A stretch of DNA of 64,000 nucleotides, taken from assembly GCA_036276735.1 (NCBI GenBank), contig DASUOH010000015.1, forward strand, positions 1-64,000. The letters run 5' to 3'. The stretch comes from VRUE01 sp036276735. Its GTDB lineage: Bacteria; Actinomycetota; Thermoleophilia; Solirubrobacterales; 70-9. Shown here piece by piece: positions 23,693-31,127 of this stretch (its first letter is position 1; every line of letters starts with the position of its first letter). The notes under the pieces are model-generated. The model was given only the letters and a program-made list of their open reading frames with translations, ran no database searches and had not been told where the DNA came from. Made by a program: the position numbers and the translations under genes.

Positions 23693-24339
23693 GAGACCAC
23701 CGCCCTCTCGCCGACCCCGAGCCTCAGCACCTGATCCGCCTCGGCTTCGAAGCGCTCCGGGTCGTGGGTGACGACGACGCGGGTCCGACCCTCGCCCGGC
23801 CCGATCAGATCGCGGGCAAGCTCACGCCCGTCGGCGTCGAGGTTCGAGTCCGGCTCGTCGAGCAGCAGCAGCTCCGGCTCGTGCAGCACGCAGCGGGCAA
23901 TCGCCAGGCGCTGCCGCATCCCGGCCGAGAGCTCGGCGACGCGCTGATCGGCTCGCCGCTCCATCCCGACGGCGGCGAGCAACGCGGCGATGCGAACCGC
24001 CGCCGCGGCGCCGTCGAGCCCATGCAGTCGGGCGTGGAAGCGCAGGTTCTCGCGCCCGCTCAGGTCGCGGTAGAGCAGCGGCTCGTGGCCCAGCAGGCCG
24101 ATCCGACCGCGCACCTTCCACGCTTCGCCCGGCAGCGACGCGCCGAGCACCCGCACCTCGCCCGCGCTGGGCCGCAGCAGGGTCGAGAGGACGCGCAGCA
24201 GCGTCGTCTTGCCGGACCCGTTGCCACCCAGAACCAGCAACGTCTCTCCGGCGGCCAGCTCGAAGCCGACCGCCGCAAGCGCCGTCCTGTCGCCGAAGTC
24301 GCGCCGCAGCCCGGCGACCGCGACGGCGGGACCGCTCAA
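23689..24339 (-). CDS. ccmA: Heme exporter ATPase CcmA
   Basis: A 216-residue ABC ATPase with Walker A GGNGSGKTTLLRVL, signature LSAGMRQRLAIARCV and Walker B LLLLDEPDSNLD. The start TTG 24339 overlaps the stop of the upstream aldehyde dehydrogenase (TTGA), giving a product that begins MSGPAVAVAGLRRDFGD. The longer frame upstream has no domain. It forms the CcmAB complex with the next gene. Confidence 0.92.
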   Translation of the reverse strand: MSGPAVAVAGLRRDFGDRTALAAVGFELAAGETLLVLGGNGSGKTTLLRVLSTLLRPSAGEVRVLGASLPGEAWKVRGRIGLLGHEPLLYRDLSGRENLRFHARLHGLDGAAAAVRIAALLAAVGMERRADQRVAELSAGMRQRLAIARCVLHEPELLLLDEPDSNLDADGRELARDLIGPGEGRTRVVVTHDPERFEAEADQVLRLGVGERAVVS

Positions 24340-25931
24340 CGCCGCTTGCGTAGCGTGCGGGCGCCGACCTTGAGCAGCGGGCCAGCGGCCTCGCGCAGGG
24401 CCTCGCTTCGCTTGGCGCCTTTGCCGTAGAGGATCTTGGCCGAGCTGCGGACCGCTTCGCCGAGCGTGCGGTCGTAGGGCTGCCACCAGAAGTCGCGGGT
24501 GAGGCCCGGCTCCCAGGCGTTCTGCTTGATGTTCACGCACTCGTAGAAGCCGAATTTTGAGTGCGAGCGGCCGACGCCGGAGTCCTTGACGCCGCCCCAG
24601 GCGCACTGGCAGGCGCCGTGGCTGAAGGAGTGGTCGTTGACCCAAACCATGCCCGACTCGATGCGGCGGGCGATCCGGGCGCCCTTCTGGCGATCCTTGG
24701 TCCAGACCGATGCGCCGAGGCCGAACTGCGAGTCGTTGGCGAGGTCGATCGCCTCCTGCTCGTTGTCGACCACGACGATCGGCAGGACCGGACCGAAGAT
24801 CTCCTCCTTCATGATCCGCATCTCGTGCGTGACGCCGGTCAGGACGGTCGGTGCGACGAACTTGCCGACCCAGCCGGGGACCTCGGTCGGGCCGCCGCAG
24901 AGCTTGTTGGCGCCCGAGGCGACCGCGTCGTCGATCAGCTCCGAGACGATCTCGTACTGACCCTCAGAGGTCATCGGGCCGATCTCGGTGTCCCATTGCA
25001 GCGGATCGCCGAGCTTCAGCGCTTCCGCGCCCTTGGCGACGCCCTCGACGAAGCGGTCGGCGACCTCGCGGGCGACGTAGACGCGCTCGATCCCCGAGCA
25101 GGTCTGGCCGGCGTTGGCGAAGCCGCCCCACAGCGCGCCGGAGATCGCGTTGTCGAGGTCGGCGTCGGCGCAGACGATCATCGGGTCCTTGCCGCCGAGC
25201 TCGAGCACCGAGCCCTTCAGCTGCTCGGCGCAGACGGCGCCGACCTTTCGGCCGACCTCAACCGAGCCGGTGAAGAAGATCTTCCCGGCGCTGGAGCGTG
25301 CCAGCGCGTCGCCGACCGCACCGCCGCCGTGCACGACGCGGACGAGGCCCTCGGGCAAGCCGCCCTTCTCGAAGACGCGGCGGATCGCTTCGCCGAGCAG
25401 CGGCGTCAGGCTCGCCGGCTTCAAGACGACGCCGTTGCCCGCCATCAGGGCGATCGCCACCTCGCCGAAGGGGATCGACCAGGGGTAGTTCCAGGGCGCG
25501 ATGACCCCGACCACCCCGAGCGGCTCGAAGGAGATGTAGGAGCGCTTGCTGAGCAGGAAGGGCTGCGACATCCGCACCTTCTCGTCGGCGAGGATCTTCG
25601 GCCCGGCCTTGGCGCACCAGTGCAGGGCGTCGACGGTCGGCAGCAGCTCCATCGTGTAGGCCTCGACCCGCGGCTTGCCCTGCTCGTTGACGAGCAGTTC
25701 GGCGATCTCGTCGATGTCGTCGAGCAGCGCGTCGGCGGCGCGGCGCAGGTAGCGGCCACGGTCCTGCGGCGTCAGCTCCGCCCAGGCGGGCTGGACGCGG
25801 GCGACTTCGTCGACGACGCCCTGGACCTGCTCCGGCGTGATCGTCGCGACCGAGCCGACCAGCTCGCCGGTGGCGGGGTTGAAGCTCTCGAGGGTGGACT
25901 GGGCGGGGGGTGCTCCTGCGGTGGTGGCCAT
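24336..25931 (-). CDS. NAD(P)-dependent aldehyde dehydrogenase
   Basis: A 531-residue ALDH-superfamily enzyme oxidising an aldehyde to its acid. The catalytic Glu region is VLELGGKDPMIV, the nucleophile Cys lies in FANAGQTCSGIERVYV, and the fold starts with APWNYPWSIPFGE. The last 60 residues extend past the usual ALDH end (FWWQPYDRTLGEAVRSSAK...), as in some long-chain or succinate-semialdehyde-like enzymes. TAGAAT stands exactly 6 bases before the ATG, so it likely heads the ccm-hem operon with a leaderless start. The substrate is unknown. Confidence 0.92.
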   Translation of the reverse strand: MATTAGAPPAQSTLESFNPATGELVGSVATITPEQVQGVVDEVARVQPAWAELTPQDRGRYLRRAADALLDDIDEIAELLVNEQGKPRVEAYTMELLPTVDALHWCAKAGPKILADEKVRMSQPFLLSKRSYISFEPLGVVGVIAPWNYPWSIPFGEVAIALMAGNGVVLKPASLTPLLGEAIRRVFEKGGLPEGLVRVVHGGGAVGDALARSSAGKIFFTGSVEVGRKVGAVCAEQLKGSVLELGGKDPMIVCADADLDNAISGALWGGFANAGQTCSGIERVYVAREVADRFVEGVAKGAEALKLGDPLQWDTEIGPMTSEGQYEIVSELIDDAVASGANKLCGGPTEVPGWVGKFVAPTVLTGVTHEMRIMKEEIFGPVLPIVVVDNEQEAIDLANDSQFGLGASVWTKDRQKGARIARRIESGMVWVNDHSFSHGACQCAWGGVKDSGVGRSHSKFGFYECVNIKQNAWEPGLTRDFWWQPYDRTLGEAVRSSAKILYGKGAKRSEALREAAGPLLKVGARTLRKRR

Positions 25932-25971
25932 ACGCCGATTCTACGGAGATCGCCGTTCCTCGAGGGGTCTG

Positions 25972-26448
25972 TCAAGACGGCATAGCGACCTCAGCGAGAG
26001 CACTGATGCCTGCCCTGTACTGAGCCTCGGTCAGGCGGAGATGCGAGCGTCGGCGCATCTTCACTGATTCCAGACCGATCAAGTCGATGGTCGGTCCTCT
26101 GTGGGCGTGCCAGACCGAGAGCAGCATCTCGATGTCCATTCGCCACGGCCAGGCCGCGATGTCCTCGGGACTGCGAAGTTCAAGTTCCTTCGCTCGATCC
26201 TCCTCGTAGAAACGCGACTTGAAGATTCCGGCGCCGATGATCCGGCCGCCGACGTCGGTCACCCCGTACAGGAGGAAGTAGTCGCCGGCATTTATTCCGA
26301 CGGGTCGCTTCTTGCGAGGGAAATGCACGCGCTCGGCCAGACGCGGCGAAGCAGCGAGCGAGCCATCGACCACGTTCTCCTTCGCGAGCCATTCGTCTTC
26401 CAGGGGTGACCGGGCCGCACCTATCGCCTTTATCCAGAATTCGCTCAT
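25972..26448 (-). CDS. Unknown protein, possible PUA/EVE-like fold
   Basis: A 158-residue soluble protein starting MSEFWIKAIGAARSPLEDEW. The stretch HFPRKKRPVGINAGDYFLLYGV followed by GGRIIGAGIFKSRFYE resembles the strand pattern of small PUA-like (EVE/ASCH) domains that bind modified nucleic acids, but the match is loose. It is divergent from the gene at 26532 across a very AT-rich spacer, suggesting an acquired islet. Confidence 0.5.
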   Translation of the reverse strand: MSEFWIKAIGAARSPLEDEWLAKENVVDGSLAASPRLAERVHFPRKKRPVGINAGDYFLLYGVTDVGGRIIGAGIFKSRFYEEDRAKELELRSPEDIAAWPWRMDIEMLLSVWHAHRGPTIDLIGLESVKMRRRSHLRLTEAQYRAGISALAEVAMPS

Positions 26449-26531
26449 TTCAAATTGATATAGCTATTTTTCCGCAATATCTCGCATGAATACGCGACAA
26501 TAACTTTTCATATATATTTCACCGGGTCAAG
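26449..26531. promoter_or_regulatory. AT-rich divergent promoter spacer
   Basis: These 83 bases contain runs such as TTGATATAGCTATTTTT and TTTTCATATATATTT, strikingly AT-rich for this chromosome. They separate two divergent small genes of unknown function. Several TA-rich -10-like boxes are possible in both directions; none can be singled out. Confidence 0.5.
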
Positions 26532-26876
26532 TTGAAGAAGGGTCCAGCTGGAGGAAGAGTGAGTCCCGGGGAACGAGAAGTCTTCATCGACGTCGCGCCG
26601 GACGTTCGGATTCGTTTTCGCCGGAGTGAGGCGCCGCCGCCCGTGTCCTACGCGATCACTCTCGAGTTCCTTGAGGAGGGAGCATGGACAACCGTGCGTC
26701 TCTGGGACAACGCAGACGGGTTAGACGAGCACCACGAGCATCAGTACACCCGGACGGGTGGCAAGCAGGCACCCGAAATCCATGAATTCGATACCGCAAA
26801 CGACGCAATGGCGACGGCGATCACAAAAGCCAAGTCCGACGCTCAAGTCATCGTGAGACAATGGCATGGATCGTGA
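26532..26876 (+). CDS. Small unknown protein, pair member 1
   Basis: A 114-residue soluble protein starting at TTG 26532 with a strand-rich core (VSYAITLEFLEEGAWTTVRL) and a His-containing WDNADGLDEHHEHQYTRTGG segment. No family is recognised with confidence; a DNAxG.HxH pattern is seen in short proteins of partner gene pairs. It overlaps the next gene, suggesting a toxin-antitoxin-like or other two-gene module. Confidence 0.55.
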   Translation: MKKGPAGGRVSPGEREVFIDVAPDVRIRFRRSEAPPPVSYAITLEFLEEGAWTTVRLWDNADGLDEHHEHQYTRTGGKQAPEIHEFDTANDAMATAITKAKSDAQVIVRQWHGS

Positions 26877-27229
26877 ACGGCCAGGCGAACATCGATCCCG
26901 CGACGGAAAGGGTCCTTGCCGGCATCTACGATGAGGAGTTGGCGGCTCGCTACCCCGATCGGGCTCACTTCATCTCGGCCGAGGACCCCAATCATGGTGA
27001 GATGGCCACTCGTGCCTTGTTCAGCGGGGATCCCGTCGTGATCGTCTATCCGGACGGACACGAGTTGCTCGTTCGCCCCGAACAGGTGGCCGGAGTCGTT
27101 GCTGTCCTGCTCCTTTTTGTCACGCTCTTCACGAAGCTTCTTCGCCGGAAGCGTGGGGATCTCATTCAGCTTCCCCCTCGGGCTCGGATCGAGGCGCGGG
27201 ATTCGGCCGGCCATTCGCTCGCGGCATAG
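26861..27229 (+). CDS. Small protein with C-terminal membrane helix, pair member 2
   Basis: A 122-residue protein; the alternative start GTG 26873 overlaps the stop of the upstream gene (GTGA) and may be the real one. A soluble N-terminal half (ANIDPATERVLAGIYDEELA) is followed by a transmembrane helix VAGVVAVLLLFVTLFTKLL and a basic stretch RRKRG. No family is recognised. Overlap with the preceding gene indicates a joint function. Confidence 0.5.
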   Translation: MAWIVNGQANIDPATERVLAGIYDEELAARYPDRAHFISAEDPNHGEMATRALFSGDPVVIVYPDGHELLVRPEQVAGVVAVLLLFVTLFTKLLRRKRGDLIQLPPRARIEARDSAGHSLAA

Positions 27230-27241
27230 CGTCACCGCTCA

Positions 27242-28570
27242 GTGGCCGACCGCCTGTTTGACGCAGAAAAGTCCCGCCCTCAAGAGGAGGCAGCCGCCGA
27301 CGCGCCGCTAGCGGTGCGGATGCGGCCGCGCGACCTCGGCGAGCTGATCGGGCAGGAGCACGTGCTCGGCGAGGGCTCGGCGTTGCGGACGGCGATCGAG
27401 AGCGGCCATCCGCACAGCGCGATCCTCTATGGGCCGCCCGGGACGGGCAAGACGACGCTGGCCCGGATCGCGGCCAGCCGCGCCGACGGCGCCTTCGAGG
27501 AGGAGTCGGCGGTCAACGCGGGCCGCGCCGAGATTCGGGCGGTGATCGCGCGGGCCCGCGAGCGCCGTCAGGCGAGTGGCCGCGCCACGGTCCTCTTCCT
27601 CGACGAGATCCACCGCTTCAACAAGGCCCAGCAGGACGCGCTGCTGCCGGCGGTCGAGGAGGGCCTGCTGACGCTGATCGGCGCCACCACGGAGAACCCC
27701 TACTTCGAGGTCAACTCGGCCCTGCTCTCGCGCTGCCAGATCTACGAGCTGCGTCCGCTCGAGCCCGAGCAGGTCGAGGAGCTGCTGCGGCGGGCGCTGT
27801 CGGATCCGGAGCGCGGGATGGCCGACCCGCCGCCGGTCGAGGACGCGGCGCTGGAGATGCTCGCGCATCGCTCCGGCGGCGACGCCCGTGTCGCCCTCTC
27901 GGCCCTGGAGCGCGCGGTCGAGCGCGCCGGCGGTGAGCCGGTTGACGTCGCGGCGGTCGAGGACGCGATGCAGCGCAAGGCGCTCGAATACGACCGCCAG
28001 GGGGACCGTCACTACGACTTTGTCTCGGCCTGGATCAAGGCGACGCGGGGCTCCGACGTCGACGCCTCCCTCTACTACCTGGCGGTGATGCTGGAGGGCG
28101 GCGAGGACCCCCGCTTCGTCGCCCGCCGCATGGTCATCCTCGCCTCCGAGGACGTCGGCAACGCGGACCCGCAGGCCCTGTTGGTCGCCACCGCTGCGGC
28201 CGCCGCCGTCGACCGCGTCGGCCTGCCCGAGTGTGCGCTCAACCTCGCCCAGGCAACGGTCTACCTGGCGCTGGCACCGAAGTCGAACGCCTCCTACAAG
28301 GCGCTTGGCGCCGCACGGCGAGAGGTGCGTGAGAACGGCGCCGCGGCGCCGCCCGACTACCTGCGGGATGCCCACTACGCGGGCGCCGAGGCGCTGGGAC
28401 GCGGCGTCGGCTACCGCTACGCCCACGACGAGCCGGGCGGAGTCTCGGGCCAGTCGCTGATGCCACTTGGCCTCGAGGACCGCCGCTTCTACGAGCCGAC
28501 CGAGCATGGCTTCGAGGCGGAGCTGGGCCGGCGCCTCGATGCTCTCCGCGAGCGGCTCCGCAAGGGCTGA
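27242..28570 (+). CDS. rarA: Replication-associated recombination protein A (AAA+ ATPase)
   Basis: A 442-residue RarA/MgsA/WRNIP1-type clamp-loader-like ATPase acting at stalled replication forks. Walker A GPPGTGKTTLARI (about 63-75), Walker B VLFLDEIHRFNKAQQD, sensor 1 IGATTENPYFEVN and the C-terminal tetramerisation domain (ASEDVGNADPQAL) are all present. The start is GTG 27242. Confidence 0.96.
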   Translation: MADRLFDAEKSRPQEEAAADAPLAVRMRPRDLGELIGQEHVLGEGSALRTAIESGHPHSAILYGPPGTGKTTLARIAASRADGAFEEESAVNAGRAEIRAVIARARERRQASGRATVLFLDEIHRFNKAQQDALLPAVEEGLLTLIGATTENPYFEVNSALLSRCQIYELRPLEPEQVEELLRRALSDPERGMADPPPVEDAALEMLAHRSGGDARVALSALERAVERAGGEPVDVAAVEDAMQRKALEYDRQGDRHYDFVSAWIKATRGSDVDASLYYLAVMLEGGEDPRFVARRMVILASEDVGNADPQALLVATAAAAAVDRVGLPECALNLAQATVYLALAPKSNASYKALGAARREVRENGAAAPPDYLRDAHYAGAEALGRGVGYRYAHDEPGGVSGQSLMPLGLEDRRFYEPTEHGFEAELGRRLDALRERLRKG

Positions 28571-28770
28571 GAGCGGCGCAACTTCCCCGAGAAGCGGGTG
28601 TTTCAGAGGGCGGCTTTCCAAGCTAAAGCCAGGGAGAGCCGACACACCGGCCGGAGGCCTGGACTGGGGGTCTCCGGCCGGGACCAACAGGGAGCAGTTC
28701 AAGGGCAGGGGGGCCGACGACCGCGCATGAGTGGGCGCGGTCGTCGGGCGTGCGGGTAGGGTCCGCGCCG
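28571..28770. other. Structured non-coding spacer with two strong hairpins
   Basis: No gene is seen here. CCGGCCGGAG (28647-28656) pairs with CTCCGGCCGG (28672-28681), and CCGACGACCGCGC (28714-28726) pairs perfectly with GCGCGGTCGTCGG (28735-28747), the latter terminator-like without a T-run. A smaller GGCTTT/AAAGCC stem precedes them. The stretch could be a small RNA; 6S RNA was considered because it lies near rarA in some Firmicutes, but no 6S signature could be confirmed. TAGGGT at the right edge is the likely promoter of the next gene. Confidence 0.45.
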
Positions 28771-29511
28771 ATGTCGTCCCAGCCAAAGCTCGTTCTCCAC
28801 GTCGTTCCCTTCTCGCATCCGTGCTTGGCGGTGAGCGCCGCGCTCGACCGGCTGGGCTACGAGTACTCGACGGTCGAGCTGGCCACTGGCAGGCATCAGG
28901 AGGAGGTCGAAAAGGTCTATGGCGAGGGGCGCCGCACCGTCCCCGGGCTGCTCGTCGACGATGAGCCCGTGCACGGCACGGCGGCGATCTTCGCCCGCCT
29001 CGGCGAGCTGCAGCCCGACGACGGGCTCTATCCGGCGGAGCGTGGGGAGGCGGTGCGCGAGCTCGAGGCTGGCCTCGCCGAGGACCTCCAGACCGCCGCC
29101 CGGGTGCTCATCTTCGGAGCGCTCCACTTTCGTCCCGAGTCGATGGGCACGTTCGCCGGCATCGCCCAGCTCGATCCGGCCGGGGTCGACTTCGCGATCA
29201 AGACGATGCGGGCCACCTGGCGTTACCTGGAGATCGACGCCCAGCGCGTCCACGCCACTCTGCAAGCGCTGCCCGGCCAGCTCGACACGGTCGACGCGCT
29301 GCTCGACGAAGGCACGATCGGCGGCGATCGCCCCAATGCCGCCGACTTCCAGCTCGGCTCGTCCCTCCGCATGCTTGTCCAGATCGGAGACGTCCGCCCG
29401 CTGGTCGCGGAGCGGCCCGCCGCGAGGCTCCTTTCGCTCTTCGAGCCAGGCAAGGCCGACGTGCCGGCTGGTGCGTTCCCGTCCGGCTGGACGCCGTCGA
29501 CGCGCTCCTGA
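28771..29511 (+). CDS. Glutathione S-transferase-like protein
   Basis: A 246-residue protein with an N-terminal thioredoxin-like domain (LVLHVVPFSHPCLAVSAALDR, RRTVPGLLVDDEPVHGTAAI) containing a Pro in the cis position (TVPGLLVDD) and a helical C-terminal domain. Actinobacteria usually lack glutathione, so the thiol partner may be mycothiol or another. ATG 28771 is supported by a TAGGGT box 8 bases upstream. Confidence 0.8.
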   Translation: MSSQPKLVLHVVPFSHPCLAVSAALDRLGYEYSTVELATGRHQEEVEKVYGEGRRTVPGLLVDDEPVHGTAAIFARLGELQPDDGLYPAERGEAVRELEAGLAEDLQTAARVLIFGALHFRPESMGTFAGIAQLDPAGVDFAIKTMRATWRYLEIDAQRVHATLQALPGQLDTVDALLDEGTIGGDRPNAADFQLGSSLRMLVQIGDVRPLVAERPAARLLSLFEPGKADVPAGAFPSGWTPSTRS

Positions 29512-29541
29512 CGGACCCTCTCGGCCCTCTATCTTCTGGTT

Positions 29542-30360
29542 GTGAGCGAGAAGCTTCGACTTGGCGGCATGGCCCTGCGCAACGGGCTTTTGATCCACGG
29601 GCCGACGCACTGGGCGGCCGCCGTCCGTGACCGCGAGGGCGCCGTGCAGGTCGCCTCAGACCGAAAACCTGAGCTGGCGCCGAAGCTGGCGGGGCGTGTG
29701 CCGGGCCTGCGCGGCCCGCTGAAACTGGCCGAGGCGTTGGCCGTGCTGCCGCTGGTGCGGCGGCGAATGCCGGCCGCGCGGCTTCCCTTCGAGGACCCGC
29801 GCGTGGTGGCGGCGGTCGGCGCGACGCTCCTCGCGACGGCGGTCCTGCGCCGCTCCCTGCCGAGCTCCGGGCTTCGCGAGGGGCTCGTGCAGGCGATCGG
29901 GATCGTGCCGGGCGTCGTCGCCCTCACCGACCGCGACCTCGCCGCCTACCACGGCGTCGAGCACAAGGCGATAGCCGCCTACGAGCAGGGGGTCGACGAC
30001 CCCGCGACGGTGCCCAAAGAGCACGACCGCTGCGGGTCGAACCTGATCGCCCCGATGATGCTGCTCTCGGGCGGCGGCACGATATTGGTGGAGCGCCTGT
30101 TCGACGAGCCGGGGCCGCTTGCCCGCGCCGCCGTCGGAGTCGGCGGCGCCTCGCTCGCGGTCGAGATGTTCGCCTGGAGCGACCGCCACCACGGCGAGCC
30201 GCTGGCCGAGGCCTTCCACGCGCCAGGCCGCGAGATACAGCGTCGCCTCGCCACCCGCGAGCCCACGCCCGAGCAGCTCCAGGTCGGCATCGCCGCGCTG
30301 GCCGAGATCCTCAGGGTCGAGGGCACCGCTGGCGACGACGAGCCGCCGCCGCCCACGTAG
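29542..30360 (+). CDS. DUF1385 membrane protein
   Basis: A 272-residue protein of the DUF1385 family, recognised by LRLGGMALRNGLLIHGP at the N-terminus and YHGVEHKAIAAYE (about 135-147). A membrane helix pair surrounds VVAAVGATLLATAVL. Function is unknown. The start GTG 29542 lies exactly 6 bases after TATCTT, a leaderless arrangement. Confidence 0.85.
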   Translation: MSEKLRLGGMALRNGLLIHGPTHWAAAVRDREGAVQVASDRKPELAPKLAGRVPGLRGPLKLAEALAVLPLVRRRMPAARLPFEDPRVVAAVGATLLATAVLRRSLPSSGLREGLVQAIGIVPGVVALTDRDLAAYHGVEHKAIAAYEQGVDDPATVPKEHDRCGSNLIAPMMLLSGGGTILVERLFDEPGPLARAAVGVGGASLAVEMFAWSDRHHGEPLAEAFHAPGREIQRRLATREPTPEQLQVGIAALAEILRVEGTAGDDEPPPPT

Positions 30361-30370
30361 ACTGCGCCGC

Positions 30371-30781
30371 GTGTTCGGCAAAATCGACCACATCGGCGTC
30401 GCCGTCGAGGATCTCGACGAGGCGATGCGCCTCTACGAGGGGAGCTTCCAGATGGAGCTCGCCCACCGCGAGACGGTCGAGTCGCAGGGGGTCGAGGCAG
30501 TGCTGCTCGACGTCGGCGACGGTCATGTCGAGCTGTTGCGGCCGCTTGGGCCGGACACGGCGGTCGGCAAGTTCCTCGCCAAGAAGGGGCCGGGGCTGCA
30601 CCACGTCGCCTACGCGGTCGACGACATAGACGCGACGCTCGGCGGCCTTGCCGAGGCGGGCGTGGAGTTGATCGACGGCGAGGCGCGCACGGGCATTCGC
30701 GACAGCCGCGTCGCCTTCCTGCACCCCCGTTCCACCGGCGGGGTCCTGACCGAGATCGTCGAACCCGCGGGGGGACACTGA
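30371..30781 (+). CDS. mce: Methylmalonyl-CoA epimerase
   Basis: A 136-residue glyoxalase-fold enzyme interconverting (S)- and (R)-methylmalonyl-CoA in propionate metabolism. Typical features are KIDHIGVAVEDLDEAMRLY (His metal ligand), VELLRPLG, GPGLHHVAYAVDDI (second His) and GVLTEIVEP (metal Glu). The start is GTG 30371. The stop overlaps the next gene (TGATG). Confidence 0.93.
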   Translation: MFGKIDHIGVAVEDLDEAMRLYEGSFQMELAHRETVESQGVEAVLLDVGDGHVELLRPLGPDTAVGKFLAKKGPGLHHVAYAVDDIDATLGGLAEAGVELIDGEARTGIRDSRVAFLHPRSTGGVLTEIVEPAGGH

Positions 30782-30999
30782 TGGCCGACACGCAGCGGGT
30801 GGAGATCGGCTTCGAGGGCGGCCAGGTCGTCTCCGTGCGGCTCGGCGACGAGGAGCTGAAGGAGCTTCGCCGCCAGGTCGAGCAGGGTGGCTGGTACGAC
30901 GTGAAGACGGAGGACGGGGTCCTCTCGGTCTACCTGGGCAAGGTCACCTTCCTGCGGATCGACTCGGGCGAGCTCCGGGTCGGCTTCTCGCTCGACTGA
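30781..30999 (+). CDS. Small conserved protein after methylmalonyl-CoA epimerase
   Basis: A 72-residue strand-rich protein (VEIGFEGGQVVSVRLGDEEL, VYLGKVTFLRIDSGELRVGF). The ATG overlaps the epimerase stop, so both are made together. No known domain is recognised; size and pattern suggest a small beta-barrel accessory protein. Confidence 0.7.
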   Translation: MADTQRVEIGFEGGQVVSVRLGDEELKELRRQVEQGGWYDVKTEDGVLSVYLGKVTFLRIDSGELRVGFSLD

Positions 31000-31082
31000 G
31001 CCGCTCGCCGTTTCGACCGCGCGGAGGGGATAGAGGTGAGCGGCTCGAACGGCGCGAGGAACGCCGCGGCGAACAGGGCCGT

Positions 31083-31113
31083 TGACGTGGCGGGCGTCAG
31101 GCCCGCCACGTCA
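31083..31113. terminator. Bidirectional hairpin terminator
   Basis: TGACGTGGCGGGC (31083-31095) pairs perfectly with GCCCGCCACGTCA (31101-31113) around five bases. It lies between the stop codons of two convergent genes. There is no T-run, as is common for actinobacterial terminators. Confidence 0.75.
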
Positions 31114-31127
31114 CGCAACGCTCGGCC

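Noticed and set aside
28571..28770. 6S RNA or riboswitch
   Set aside because: The location near rarA is suggestive, but no 6S open-bubble layout or riboswitch core could be confirmed by eye.
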